Shown here in pieces: positions 51,957 through 61,498 of a stretch of 64,000 bases of DNA. This stretch comes from [Clostridium] scindens (lineage in GTDB: Bacteria; Bacillota; Clostridia; Lachnospirales; Lachnospiraceae). The notes below the pieces were generated by a model, which did not search any database, had not been told where the DNA came from, and saw only the letters and a list, made by a program, of their open reading frames with translations. Numbering within the stretch: position 1 is the first letter of the stretch; each line of letters starts with the position of its first letter. The stretch lies in assembly GCF_019597925.1 (NCBI RefSeq), contig NZ_CP080442.1, positions 3,487,501 through 3,551,500 of the forward strand, given 5' to 3'. The position numbers and the translations under genes were made by a program.

Positions 51957-53066
51957 TCAGCGGGGCCACCGCTTCTCTTTTGGCAGCAGTTCCCGGAACT
52001 TGTTATGAGGCTCTTCCTGATACCAGTAGGCAACGCTGGAGAGATCATCCTGTCTCTCGAACAGCCCTTTATGTCCCACCCCGATCTGCTGGACCGTGAC
52101 TTTCAGGTCTTCCTCAAAGAAGATGGGGTCTGCCACATGCCACCGGTAAAATCCGCGCATGGGCGGGCAGTCGTCATTGTGGTACGGATTGTGGATCAGA
52201 TCGTCATGGCGGGAGTAGTAAGGATATCCCAGGTAGGGCGTGCTGTAAGTATGCTCCACCGTCCTCCCTCCTTCCTGGGAGGCAAAACTCCAGGAGCCGC
52301 CGAAGTAATCTTCCATCCCCGTACCGCAGATCGTGGGATACTCCTGATCTTTGTCGATGTAGAACTTGACTTCCCCCTCGCCCCACCAGTATCTCTGGAG
52401 GGTGGACAGGGCGATATAGGTGCCCGCGTAATGTCCCGGCCCTTGAATCCCGTCTATGATCACATAGTCTTTCCCGATTTCCGTCAGTGCCTGTCTTCGG
52501 AAGCTTGCATGGAAGTAAGCGGCATTCTCCGGCAGTTCCTCGTACAGGCAATAGTCAATCTGGTAGAAAAAGGCCGGAATCGGGTTCGCATGCTGGTTCT
52601 CCAGGGTAATTCTTGCCTTCTTCCGAAAAGGCATCTGGAAATAAGTATTCAGGCCCCTGGATGGAACCACCGTCACCGCGCTTGAATTGACCAGGCACTC
52701 TTTTCCAAACCCGCAGCAGAAGAAGTCTCCCAGAGGCACTTCCACTGATGGGTTCTCTTCTTCGTCCCAGTACATCCGAAGCACCAGGTCTCTCAGCACG
52801 AAGCAGTCCCCTTCCGAAGTCTGATTATCCACTGTTATCCATATATGGGTAATGATTCCGGGGCCTTCCATCTCTCCCAGCAAGGCAGTCTCCCCAGGCC
52901 TGATGTCCTTAAGGCAAGGGCTTCCCTTCCGGGAAGGGCCAAGCGGGCTTGCGGCCATTCCGCCCCGCCCCTTCTCTCCATATCTGTTTTCCGCGTTGAT
53001 GGCCCTGCTCCTTCCCCTGGTCAGGTAGGGAAGCGCGCCCAGGCCTTCCGGCAATTGCAGATGCAT
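51957..53066 (-). CDS. GH172-family (DUF2961) glycoside hydrolase
   Basis: A 369-residue DUF2961 protein, now glycoside hydrolase family 172. Characteristic segments are ITHIWITVDNQ, VPLGDFFCCGFG, the acidic WWGEGEVKFYID and GTGMEDYFGGSWSF (candidate catalytic glutamates), and RFYRWH-like FYRWHVADPI. Characterised members are alpha-D-fructofuranosidase / difructose dianhydride I synthase-hydrolase and D-arabinofuranosidases. No signal peptide, so it acts after uptake. Start 53066 has AAAGGA at 9 bp. Last gene of the operon GH32-like, binding protein, two permeases, GH172. Confidence 0.9.
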   Translation of the reverse strand: MHLQLPEGLGALPYLTRGRSRAINAENRYGEKGRGGMAASPLGPSRKGSPCLKDIRPGETALLGEMEGPGIITHIWITVDNQTSEGDCFVLRDLVLRMYWDEEENPSVEVPLGDFFCCGFGKECLVNSSAVTVVPSRGLNTYFQMPFRKKARITLENQHANPIPAFFYQIDYCLYEELPENAAYFHASFRRQALTEIGKDYVIIDGIQGPGHYAGTYIALSTLQRYWWGEGEVKFYIDKDQEYPTICGTGMEDYFGGSWSFASQEGGRTVEHTYSTPYLGYPYYSRHDDLIHNPYHNDDCPPMRGFYRWHVADPIFFEEDLKVTVQQIGVGHKGLFERQDDLSSVAYWYQEEPHNKFRELLPKEKRWPR

Positions 53067-53093
53067 CCTATCATATCCTTTCATTCTTTATAC

Positions 53094-53921
53094 CTATCCC
53101 TTCGTCGCTCCCATGGTCATTCCTGCCGTCACCCATTTATTCAAGGCAAAATAGATGACAAGCGGCGGAAGAATGGAGATCGCGATCGCTGCAAAAGTAG
53201 ACCCCCAGTCCACGTTGCCAAACGCGCCTACATAGTCCTTGAGGCCCAGAGCGACCGTCTTTGCCTCCGTGTCGCTGATGAACGTGTTAGCAAATATAAA
53301 GTCATTCCAGATCAGGATGCTGTACATGGACGCGATGGTGATGACCGTATTTCTCGCAAGCGGGAATACAATCTGCAGGAATGTCCGGTAAGGCGAGCAG
53401 CCATCGACGATGGACGCCTCGATCAGCTCGTTCGGCACGAAGTCATAGAAGTTTACGAACATCATGACCGAAAGCGGAAGCGCGAATCCTACTTGTGGAA
53501 GGATCAGCGAAAAACTGGTATTTAAGATTCCCATGTCGCTGTAGAAAATGAACAGAGGAATCAGCGTGATCTGTACGGGAACCATAATGCCGAAGGTAAA
53601 GAAAGAATAGATCTTCTTCGTCCCCCTTACCTTGAACTTAGATAAGGCATATCCAGCCGTAGCGCTCAGTACCACGATCAGAAGAAGGGAGATGCCCGTC
53701 ACCTTCAAGCTGTTCCACATATAGGTTCCGATCTTCCCGTCGGAGAGCACCTTGACAAAGTTCTCAAAGGTGACCGACTTTGGCAGGGCAAACGGCGCGG
53801 AGGCCAGTTCCACCGACGGCTTCACGCTGGCTATGAACAGCCAGATGACCGGATAGATCTGTATGATCAGAAAGAGTATGATGAAAACAGCGAATACAAT
53901 CTTTACAATCTTTTTCTTCAT
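53094..53921 (-). CDS. Oligosaccharide ABC transporter permease (MalG/LacG family)
   Basis: A 275-residue inner-membrane permease with about six helices and the EAA loop EASIVDGCSPYRTFLQIVFPLA that docks the ATPase. It overlaps the partner permease gene by the ATGA at 53918-53921. No ATPase gene is in this cluster; a shared MsmK-type ATPase elsewhere is expected (known for this importer family). Confidence 0.95.
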   Translation of the reverse strand: MKKKIVKIVFAVFIILFLIIQIYPVIWLFIASVKPSVELASAPFALPKSVTFENFVKVLSDGKIGTYMWNSLKVTGISLLLIVVLSATAGYALSKFKVRGTKKIYSFFTFGIMVPVQITLIPLFIFYSDMGILNTSFSLILPQVGFALPLSVMMFVNFYDFVPNELIEASIVDGCSPYRTFLQIVFPLARNTVITIASMYSILIWNDFIFANTFISDTEAKTVALGLKDYVGAFGNVDWGSTFAAIAISILPPLVIYFALNKWVTAGMTMGATKG

Positions 53922-54847
53922 CTTCTGCTCCTCCTTAGCCTGGCCCGTTCCTTCTGGAGCCGTTTTTCTTCCTTCTCTTCTTTTGACGTAAATAGTTTCC
54001 GCAAGGTAAATACTACCAGGATGCTTTCAATAATAATGAATACCGCCAGGGCGCTTCCGTATCCGTACTGGTTGCTGGAAAACGCCTTCTTATACATGTA
54101 GGTGGACATCAGTTCGCTGGCATTTCCTGGTCCCCCGCTGGTCAGAAGGAATGGTATGTCGAACCCTCTAAGCGCGCCGGTCAGGCACATGGTCAGCGTC
54201 AGCAGGATGATATCCTTGATCAGCGGCAGCTTGATCCGAAACAGGATCTGCATCTCGGACGCGCCGTCCACTTTGGCCGCCTCATATACGGATGGATCCA
54301 GAGACACCAGGGCCGCATAGAAGATTACCATGTACATGCCCGTGAATCTCCATCCTTCCGGCACGGAGACTGCTGCCAGGGCCGTCCCCACATTCGCCAG
54401 CCAGGAAGTCACCATATGATCAAGTCCTATGAACTGCAGAAACTGGTTCAGAAGTCCCATGGGCTCTGTAGAATAAACGCTTCTGAAAAGCTGGGCAATG
54501 GCTACCGTCGTAATAATGCAAGGCACGTAGTACAGCGTCTTGACCAGGGTCACCCGCTTCGTCATATATGTAAGCAGGATTGCAAAAAGCAAGCCTATGG
54601 ATAACTGCATGACAACCACGATCACTAAATAGATCAGATTGTTGAAAAATGACGTGAAGAATACCTTGTCATGGAACATATCAATATAGTTGGACAGGCC
54701 CACGAACTCTTTGTCCCCGATGCCGTTCCACTTCATGAAGCTCATCCGTATGGATTCTTCAATCGGGTAGAATACAGCCAGTATATAAAACAAAAGGCCT
54801 GGCAGCAAAAATGCAAAAAAAGCCTTCTTATTCCTAATAATTCCCAT
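53918..54847 (-). CDS. Oligosaccharide ABC transporter permease (MalF/LacF family)
   Basis: A 309-residue permease with the EAA loop EAAKVDGASEMQILFRIKLPLI. It forms a heterodimer with the MalG-like permease. AGGAGGG precedes the ATG by 5 bp. Confidence 0.95.
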   Translation of the reverse strand: MGIIRNKKAFFAFLLPGLLFYILAVFYPIEESIRMSFMKWNGIGDKEFVGLSNYIDMFHDKVFFTSFFNNLIYLVIVVVMQLSIGLLFAILLTYMTKRVTLVKTLYYVPCIITTVAIAQLFRSVYSTEPMGLLNQFLQFIGLDHMVTSWLANVGTALAAVSVPEGWRFTGMYMVIFYAALVSLDPSVYEAAKVDGASEMQILFRIKLPLIKDIILLTLTMCLTGALRGFDIPFLLTSGGPGNASELMSTYMYKKAFSSNQYGYGSALAVFIIIESILVVFTLRKLFTSKEEKEEKRLQKERARLRRSRR

Positions 54848-54874
54848 CTCGCCCTCCTATCGTGCAAGAAATGC

Positions 54875-54902
54875 TGTCCGGGGGTTTTTCACTCCCCGGA
54901 CA
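54875..54902 (-). terminator. Hairpin between binding protein and permease genes
   Basis: TGTCCGGGG / CCCCGGACA stem with a 10-nt loop containing a run of Ts; likely a partial terminator or mRNA stabiliser that raises binding-protein levels. Confidence 0.65.
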
Positions 54903-54915
54903 ACTAATTATATGT

Positions 54916-56208
54916 CTATTTCGCGTTTGCGGCAATGGAATCATCTACCAGCTTGCAGAATTCATCCACAGTAATATCGCCGGACGCCAAGAGCAGCAGA
55001 TTGTCCTGTATAATTGTGTTTGTGTCGGAATCCAGATACGTATCCCAAGGCTTCAGGAAGTTCTCTCCTGTGCTCTGCATATCTTCCTGAATCCGCAGGT
55101 ATAAGTCGGAATAGTCCACGTCTTCGGAAAGTTCTGCCTTGATTGGAGACATCTGCTGTTTTGCGGCATATAGTTCTCCGTAGTTGTCGATGACATACAG
55201 AACGAAATCTTTCGTCTTCTCATCAAAGGTCTCCGCATTGAATGCCATGCCGATTCCAGAGTTTACGCAGAACTCATTTGCCTGCGTCTTGGCTCCGTCC
55301 ACGGTCGGAAGATAGAAGTAGTCAATCTTGCCCTGATCGTATGCTTCCTGCATTGCCTCGATTTCCCAGTCGCCGATATAGTACATTGCTGACTTTCCAT
55401 CCAGGAACATGGACTGTGCCGTTGCATAGTCGGTAGCCGCAAAGCCGTCGTTAAAGTACTGTCCGATCTCTGCTACGAACTCGGCGCCTTCCTTGCCGAT
55501 CTCGCTGTCCATCTTTTCTTTGCCGTCTCTTAAGCCGATGATGAAGTCATTTGCGCTGGCCCGAAATGGCATCATAGCCAGATATCTCTGAACCGGCCAT
55601 CTGTCCACGCCGTCTACGGAGATCGGCGTCACGCCGTTATCCTTCAATGTCTTGCACACGTTCAGCCACTCATCCATCGTCGTCGGAGGAGTCAGGTTGT
55701 ATTTCTCAAAGATCTCCTTATTGTACCAGGTCATTTCCACATGGTATTCCAGCGGCAGCGTATACATGGTGCCGTCTGTGAACTCCTGGTACTTAAGCGC
55801 TGTTGGGTAGAATGCGTCATACTTGTCATTCTCTGTCAGGAATTCCTTCACATCCACCAGTTTTCCGGCATCCACCAGTTCCTTGCAGTATGGGTCGGCA
55901 TCAATATCGATGATGTCCGGCATATTTCCTCCGGCGATCAATGTCTTTAATTTCTGGAGATAGGATGGCCTGTCGGCTGTGGTCTCAATCTCAATCTTCC
56001 ATTTTCCGCCCTTTTCCTTGCTGTACTGCTCTGAAATCTCCCGCATTACCTGGTCGATGGCTCCGTCTACCGGTCTGGAAGTCAGCCATTTTACCGTGGT
56101 GACTCCGTCCTTGCTTTCTGATTCCTTCTTTTCTCCCTTGCCGCATCCTGCTGCCAGGGCCGCTACCATGCTGACAGCCAGCAATACGCTTACTACTTTC
56201 TTTTTCAT
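54916..56208 (-). CDS. Oligosaccharide-binding lipoprotein of ABC importer
   Basis: A 430-residue lipoprotein: signal peptide with lipobox LAAGC (Cys22), linker, then a type-2 extracellular sugar-binding domain (SYLQKLKTLIAGGNMPDIIDIDADPY, WYNKEIFEKYNLTPPTTMDEW). It delivers a short oligosaccharide to the permeases. Twelve bp after the GH32-like gene. Confidence 0.95.
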   Translation of the reverse strand: MKKKVVSVLLAVSMVAALAAGCGKGEKKESESKDGVTTVKWLTSRPVDGAIDQVMREISEQYSKEKGGKWKIEIETTADRPSYLQKLKTLIAGGNMPDIIDIDADPYCKELVDAGKLVDVKEFLTENDKYDAFYPTALKYQEFTDGTMYTLPLEYHVEMTWYNKEIFEKYNLTPPTTMDEWLNVCKTLKDNGVTPISVDGVDRWPVQRYLAMMPFRASANDFIIGLRDGKEKMDSEIGKEGAEFVAEIGQYFNDGFAATDYATAQSMFLDGKSAMYYIGDWEIEAMQEAYDQGKIDYFYLPTVDGAKTQANEFCVNSGIGMAFNAETFDEKTKDFVLYVIDNYGELYAAKQQMSPIKAELSEDVDYSDLYLRIQEDMQSTGENFLKPWDTYLDSDTNTIIQDNLLLLASGDITVDEFCKLVDDSIAANAK

Positions 56209-56220
56209 ACTCTTTCTCCT

Positions 56221-57669
56221 TTATCTTGTTTTTACTACATAGTTGCTCATTTTCACATTCCCCTGTATCACGTAGATTCCGGCATATCCGCCCTTATGGT
56301 CGTACATGCGGGTCGACAGGGCTACCTCATCATTGATATACACGATACAGATATCCTCTTCCCGGACGATCAGGATGTGGTAGTCTTTGGTTCTTGGCAG
56401 CATCCTGGCGGTCTCCACCTGATAAGGAACATCTCCCTTGATCTGCCACTGGTATGCCCCCTGCTCTGATCTGGGCCACATATCCCAGGCCACTTCGCCT
56501 CTGCGCTCGTTCATCTTCAGGAAATACCCCCGCTCCATCTTGGAGTCCACATGCAGGGCCACGCCAAATTCAAAGGCTTCTTCCACATGGATGTCCATCT
56601 CCACCGAGAAGCAGTCCTTGGGAATCTCATAGAGTGCAGCCCCAAGCGTCTCGCTTGCCAGGCTGACCGCGTTCTCTTTCTCTTCTGCCTTGCCGTTATA
56701 GATGGTGACAGGACGCCGCGGAAACTCTCTGGAATAGAACTCTCTAAGTGCCGGAACCGCCCGGACTTTCAGTTCCCCTGTGCCTTCCTCCTGGACCAGT
56801 TCGTGGAACACCATGGTTCCGCCCCATTCCCACGGGCCGAAGTCCCGGTTTCCATACTTGCTGGCGATCCATCCAAAAGCATATCTTCTCGTCCCGTCAG
56901 AGGCAGTCTTGATCGCATAGTCGGCTCTGGTATCAAACACATCGTCATCCGGAATCCTCCAGGGCCCCTTAAGGCTCTTGCTGATCCGGTAATGCGTGGT
57001 GAATCGGTCTGAGAACGTGGAATATACCAGGTACCAGTAATCTCCCATCCGGAATACTTCCGGGCACTCCATGGTCACATACATATCCGGAGCATAGAAT
57101 GGCTCTTCATAAGTCCAGTGCGTCAGATCCTCTGACTTGCACAGGGCAACGCACCCTCCTCTTAACTGGCCTCCATCCTTTTGCCTGGCCGCCAGCAGCA
57201 TGTAATAGCAGCCTTCCTCCTCATTCCAGAATACATAAGGATCCCTCCAGTCGAATTCCTCATACCTTACGCCGTCCGCGACAAAGAGGAAGTCCTCCAT
57301 CGTCTCCAGATGCAAGGGATCCGTTCCCGTTGCCTGCATCACGGACTGCACGCTTTTGCCGTTTATCTTGATGTCCGCGTTAAAGGCTGTGTAAAACGCA
57401 TGGTAGATGCCGTCCTTATCCTTAATGACTGAGCCTGTGTAAATATTCTTATTCGGCTTATCGTCTCCTCCTCTCTCTATCGCTTCCCCTTTGTATTCCA
57501 GGTTCACGAAGTCTTTCGTCGTAACAAGATGCCAGGTAGTCTCTTCCGCATATTCTTTGTCCTTTATGCGTGGGTCATGCAGATAAAATCCGTAAAATAT
57601 GCCGTCTTCCCAATAGGGGATCAGATCTCCCACCCAGGCATGCTCTGGCTTATAAAATAATTTTTCCAT
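56221..57669 (-). CDS. GH32-like beta-propeller glycoside hydrolase (fructan-type)
   Basis: A 482-residue clan GH-J protein: five-bladed propeller then C-terminal beta-sandwich. The classical WMNDPNG is replaced by WVGDLIPYW, with nucleophile candidate Asp15. RDP is at 142-144 (EFDWRDPYVF), and the acid/base motif ECP is in VTMECPEVF (Glu201). No signal peptide. The atypical first motif places it outside plain invertases. With GH172 and an oligosaccharide importer, hydrolysis of a difructose anhydride or related fructoside is plausible (inference). Start 57669 follows AAAGGG; 57717 is in frame but in the leader. Confidence 0.86.
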   Translation of the reverse strand: MEKLFYKPEHAWVGDLIPYWEDGIFYGFYLHDPRIKDKEYAEETTWHLVTTKDFVNLEYKGEAIERGGDDKPNKNIYTGSVIKDKDGIYHAFYTAFNADIKINGKSVQSVMQATGTDPLHLETMEDFLFVADGVRYEEFDWRDPYVFWNEEEGCYYMLLAARQKDGGQLRGGCVALCKSEDLTHWTYEEPFYAPDMYVTMECPEVFRMGDYWYLVYSTFSDRFTTHYRISKSLKGPWRIPDDDVFDTRADYAIKTASDGTRRYAFGWIASKYGNRDFGPWEWGGTMVFHELVQEEGTGELKVRAVPALREFYSREFPRRPVTIYNGKAEEKENAVSLASETLGAALYEIPKDCFSVEMDIHVEEAFEFGVALHVDSKMERGYFLKMNERRGEVAWDMWPRSEQGAYQWQIKGDVPYQVETARMLPRTKDYHILIVREEDICIVYINDEVALSTRMYDHKGGYAGIYVIQGNVKMSNYVVKTR

Positions 57670-57697
57670 AGTCACCCTTTCTTCCATAAAACATTTT

Positions 57698-57915
57698 GCA
57701 CGAATTAATTCTTTCATTTATTCGTGCTTTTTATGTTACAATCTTACCATGTGCACACTTATTTTTCAATTAAATTTGTGCATTTCTATTCTTTTCCATT
57801 TTTTATACATAAAGAAAAACGCCGTTTTATGCAACATTTACATTTATCCAAACGACTTTTGTGCATTTCGTGCATTTTTGCTTTTTCTTTAGTTTTTACT
57901 TTCCATACCGTGCAT
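57698..57915. promoter_or_regulatory. Divergent control region with repeated GTGCA cores
   Basis: Between the GH32-like and LacI genes. TGCACG lies at 57697-57702, TTCGTGC at 57721-57727, the palindrome TGTGCACA at 57750-57757, and GTGCAT at 57778-57783, 57861-57866, 57870-57875 and 57910-57915. GCACGAAT and ATTCGTGC form an inverted pair (57698-57705, 57720-57727). Likely LacI operators. The region is A/T-rich with no gene. Confidence 0.55.
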
Positions 57916-57947
57916 AAAATGTTACAATACAATCAGGAGGTGTAGAT

Positions 57948-59003
57948 ATGAAATGCACGATTAAGCAATTGGCCGAAGAATTGGAACTGTCAAGGAACAC
58001 GGTATCAAAGGCCTTGAAGAACAGCAGCGAGGTATCTTCCAAGACAAAGCAGACTGTCTTGAGCAAAGCCCGGGAACTGGGCTATAAGAATATAGATGAA
58101 TCACTTCTGAATTCTGAAGCTGAGGATAACGAAGAATCTCCAGCCATCGTCAACAATGGCTCCATTCTCTTTCTCACCCGGACCTACGCGCCGGATTCAG
58201 AATTCTGGACCACCGTGCTGGCAGGCATCGAGTCTATTTTATCCGCCGCACACTACCATCTGATTATCGGGATTATGTCGGAGAGCGACTTGAAGCATCT
58301 GGAATTTCCCGCTTCTTTACAGAATCCTTCCGTGAAGGGAGTGATCATTGTGGATATCTGTGACGAACTGGTTTGCGACGCGCTGCTTCAGTATCATCTG
58401 CCGATCGTCACGGTTGACATGCCAAAAAATGACACGGATGCCTTGAGGCATATCGATGTGATCACGATGGAAAATAAATCCAACATTCACCGTATGGTGA
58501 CTCAATTAATCGAAAAGGGCGCGGAACGTTTCAGTTTTGTCGGGGACATCTATTCAAGCAATGTAGGCCGGGGATTCCAGGAACGTTACGAAGCGCTCCT
58601 GGAATGCCTGGATGAGAAGCATCTGGAACTGGATGCCAAATGCTGCCTGCTCCATGATACGGCCGAGGACTTCCGGGATTTCCAATTCGTGGTGAAGAAG
58701 CTGCAGGTTATGCCATCCCTGCCGGACGTCTTTATTTGCGGAAACGACTGGATGGCAATCCAGCTGATGTATGCGCTTCAGTTCCTTGGCTATCAGATTC
58801 CCAAGGACGTAAGCGTGGTGGGCTTCGATGACATCCCCGCTTCCGAGCGTATCACGCCCGCGCTGACTACCATCCATACGCCAAAGAAATACTTAGGGAT
58901 CGCGGCCGCAAGACAGATGCTGGAACGCATCCAGTATCCGGATTCCCCCCGCGTCTATTCGGAATACGCTACGGAATTGATCATCCGCGACTCCACAAGG
59001 TAG
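57948..59003 (+). CDS. LacI-family transcriptional regulator
   Basis: A 351-residue LacI regulator: N-terminal HTH (TIKQLAEELELSRNTVSKALKNSSEVSSKT, residues 4-33) with hinge helix, then a periplasmic-binding effector domain (DVFICGNDWMAIQLMYALQFLGYQIPKDVSVVGFDDIPASE). It probably represses the divergent GH32-ABC-GH172 operon until its sugar arrives. AGGAGG site ideal. Confidence 0.95.
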   Translation: MKCTIKQLAEELELSRNTVSKALKNSSEVSSKTKQTVLSKARELGYKNIDESLLNSEAEDNEESPAIVNNGSILFLTRTYAPDSEFWTTVLAGIESILSAAHYHLIIGIMSESDLKHLEFPASLQNPSVKGVIIVDICDELVCDALLQYHLPIVTVDMPKNDTDALRHIDVITMENKSNIHRMVTQLIEKGAERFSFVGDIYSSNVGRGFQERYEALLECLDEKHLELDAKCCLLHDTAEDFRDFQFVVKKLQVMPSLPDVFICGNDWMAIQLMYALQFLGYQIPKDVSVVGFDDIPASERITPALTTIHTPKKYLGIAAARQMLERIQYPDSPRVYSEYATELIIRDSTR

Positions 59004-59025
59004 TCCCGCAGAAAGGAGCGTTGAT

Positions 59026-59649
59026 TTGGAACATCACAATCTTATGGACAGCCGCTTCTTTTCCTTTTTTACCAGGCTGGCTGACCTGATCCTGTTAAAC
59101 TTTATATTTCTCCTGACCTGCCTGCCCATCGTCACCATCGGGGCTTCTTTTGCAGCGCTTTACCAGGTTGGCGCCGCCATGGCGGATGGCCGGGAATCCT
59201 ATATCGTCCGCAGCTATCTTGCAGAGTGGAAGAAAAACTTTAAGCAGGGAACCATGGTATGGGCGCTCTGCGCGGCCCTGCTTCTCTTGTGCCGTGTAAA
59301 CCTCTCTATACTGCCCTCCATGCCGCCGGGCTTTGTAAAGATTTTTCTGGCCTGCTTCCAGTTCTGCACCTTGTTCTTTCTGTATGGAATTGCTTTGTAT
59401 TCCTTTTCCATGCCTCCTATCTATAAGGCTTCATTAGGAAGCATGCTTAAGAACGCGCTGGTGCTGCTGTTTAAATATCTGCCCTGCACGCTTCTGTGCC
59501 TGTGCATCCAGGCCTTGCCATTTGCCGTGTCCCTGCTGGCTCCCAGGTGGGCCGGTCTGGTTCTTTCTATTCAAATGGCCGCAGGCTTTTCTACGATCGC
59601 CTATATCCAGTCCCTGATCCTGCTCCATGTATATAAAAAGCAGGCATAA
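59026..59649 (+). CDS. DUF624 (YesL-like) membrane protein
   Basis: A 207-residue protein with about five membrane helices, matching the DUF624/YesL family often found with oligosaccharide ABC importers. TTG start with AAAGGAG at 7 bp. Follows the LacI gene by 22 bp and likely supports the importer; biochemical role unknown. Confidence 0.85.
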   Translation: MEHHNLMDSRFFSFFTRLADLILLNFIFLLTCLPIVTIGASFAALYQVGAAMADGRESYIVRSYLAEWKKNFKQGTMVWALCAALLLLCRVNLSILPSMPPGFVKIFLACFQFCTLFFLYGIALYSFSMPPIYKASLGSMLKNALVLLFKYLPCTLLCLCIQALPFAVSLLAPRWAGLVLSIQMAAGFSTIAYIQSLILLHVYKKQA

Positions 59650-59665
59650 TTTTCTATCGTAATGC

Positions 59666-59698
59666 AAAAAGGACGAGGCACATTGCCCCGTCCTTTTT
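59666..59698. terminator. Bidirectional terminator
   Basis: AAAAAGGACG-GGCA with TGCC-CGTCCTTTTT, between the convergent DUF624 and cstA genes. Confidence 0.9.
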
Positions 59699-59711
59699 CT
59701 AAAGACTTTCT

Positions 59712-61451
59712 TTATGCTGCTTTTTCTTTTCTCTGGCTTATGAGAGTCTTGACTCCGTCAATTGCCAGGATGACAGCCAGCACGATCAGAAGTGCTGACA
59801 GGATGGTACGTACGTAGCACCAGCCAACTCCTGCCGCTCCTGCCGCAATTCCCGCAATATTAGACTTCAGAGTAAATATGAGTGATGTAATTGTTACCAC
59901 CAGCATGAATGCCATTGGGAACAGGAACATCTTGTTGTTCTTCCCTGCCTTTCCAAGCCAGGTTGCAACCGCCAGAAGTCCAAGCGCCGCAAGCAGCTGG
60001 TTGGCCGCGCCGAATAATGGCCAGATGTTGGCATATCCGGTAAGTCCAAGGCCGATTCCAAGGATGACGGTGATAATCGTAGCAACATAAGGATTGGTCA
60101 GGACCTTCTTATAACCGGTAACATCCTTGATGTCCTCTCCTGGATTCAGCCAGAATTCCTGGAACATATAACGAGCAAGACGCGTCGCGGTATCCAGGGA
60201 TGTCAGGCAGAATACGGATACGGTCAATACAAGCAAGGTATAGGCAACCTTTTCCGTCGCCGCAAGGCCAGGGATGGTGCTGAGCATCTTGGAAATGCCT
60301 GTCGCGAATACAACGGTAGGTGTTACCGTCTCGCCGGATGCATAGTTTGCCCAGATGTATCCTACTGCGCACAGGGAGATGATTGCCAGCGCGCACTCGA
60401 TCAACATTCCGCCGTAAGCGATCGGCTGCGCGTCCTTCTCGCTGTTGAGCTGTTTTGCCGTCGTACCGGAACCAACCAATGAATGGAATCCTGAGATAGC
60501 CCCGCACGCGATCGTTACGAACAATGCCGGGAACATATATCCAAGGGATGTTCCTGTAGGCATCAAAGTATCTTTAAACCCTGTGAACGCCGGAATATCC
60601 ATAGTGGCTCCACCTGAGATGCCGCAGCCAACGATTCCGACAACCGCTACGATCATCATGAAGTAAAGCAAGAATGAACTTAAGTAGTCACGCGGCTGTA
60701 GCAGGATCCATACCGGAGCTACGGACGCAACTAGAATATAGATGCCCACGATGATCATCCATGCCGTGTTGCTCAGATACAGCGGATGCCAGTTCAGGCC
60801 GATCACCATGCACACTACGATGGCAGCCACGCCGATGATCGTTGATACGCCAAGTCCGGCGTTGCGGCGGTATACCAGGAATCCGAACGCAACAGCGATC
60901 ACGATAAACAGAATGGAAATCATAGCGGTCGTTGCATTGGCCGCGCTTGCTGCCATGTCTACCGCTCCGCTCTCCGTATAAGTTGCCATGAATGTATTTG
61001 CCACGATAGAGGCGAACGCTGCCACTACCAGGATTAATGTAAGGTAAGAGAAGATCAGGAACAACTTCTTTGCCTTGCCTCCCATTGCATCGGCAATAAC
61101 CTCGCCGATAGACTGTCCTTTATGGCGGATAGAAGCAAACAGCGCTCCAAAATCATGTACCGCACCGAAGAAAATTCCTCCGATCAGTACCCATAAGAGC
61201 ACTGGCACCCATCCGAATACAGCAGCCTGGATAGGTCCGTTGATCGGGCCGGCTCCTGCGATAGATGAGAAATGATGTCCCATCAGCACCGGAGCTTTTG
61301 CGGGAACATAATCCACGCCGTCCTCTTCCGTGTGTGAAGGAGTTTCTCTTGATGGATCAATTCCCCACTGTTTTGCAAGCCATTTGCCGTATGTAAGATA
61401 TGCAACGGCCAGGATCGCAATACCAATAACTAGTACTAGAATACCATTCAT
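59712..61451 (-). CDS. cstA: Carbon starvation protein A family transporter
   Basis: A 579-residue membrane protein with many helices, of the CstA/YjiY family that imports pyruvate or peptides under carbon limitation. HHFSSIAGAGPINGPIQA and ISGFHSLVGSGTTAKQLNSEKDAQ are family hallmarks. Second gene of an operon with the small protein at 61499-62023. AGGAGG site 8 bp upstream. Confidence 0.93.
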   Translation of the reverse strand: MNGILVLVIGIAILAVAYLTYGKWLAKQWGIDPSRETPSHTEEDGVDYVPAKAPVLMGHHFSSIAGAGPINGPIQAAVFGWVPVLLWVLIGGIFFGAVHDFGALFASIRHKGQSIGEVIADAMGGKAKKLFLIFSYLTLILVVAAFASIVANTFMATYTESGAVDMAASAANATTAMISILFIVIAVAFGFLVYRRNAGLGVSTIIGVAAIVVCMVIGLNWHPLYLSNTAWMIIVGIYILVASVAPVWILLQPRDYLSSFLLYFMMIVAVVGIVGCGISGGATMDIPAFTGFKDTLMPTGTSLGYMFPALFVTIACGAISGFHSLVGSGTTAKQLNSEKDAQPIAYGGMLIECALAIISLCAVGYIWANYASGETVTPTVVFATGISKMLSTIPGLAATEKVAYTLLVLTVSVFCLTSLDTATRLARYMFQEFWLNPGEDIKDVTGYKKVLTNPYVATIITVILGIGLGLTGYANIWPLFGAANQLLAALGLLAVATWLGKAGKNNKMFLFPMAFMLVVTITSLIFTLKSNIAGIAAGAAGVGWCYVRTILSALLIVLAVILAIDGVKTLISQRKEKAA

Positions 61452-61498
61452 ACTTAATTCCTCCTCATTCCTTCGTTTTGTATGGTATGCTAAAAAGG

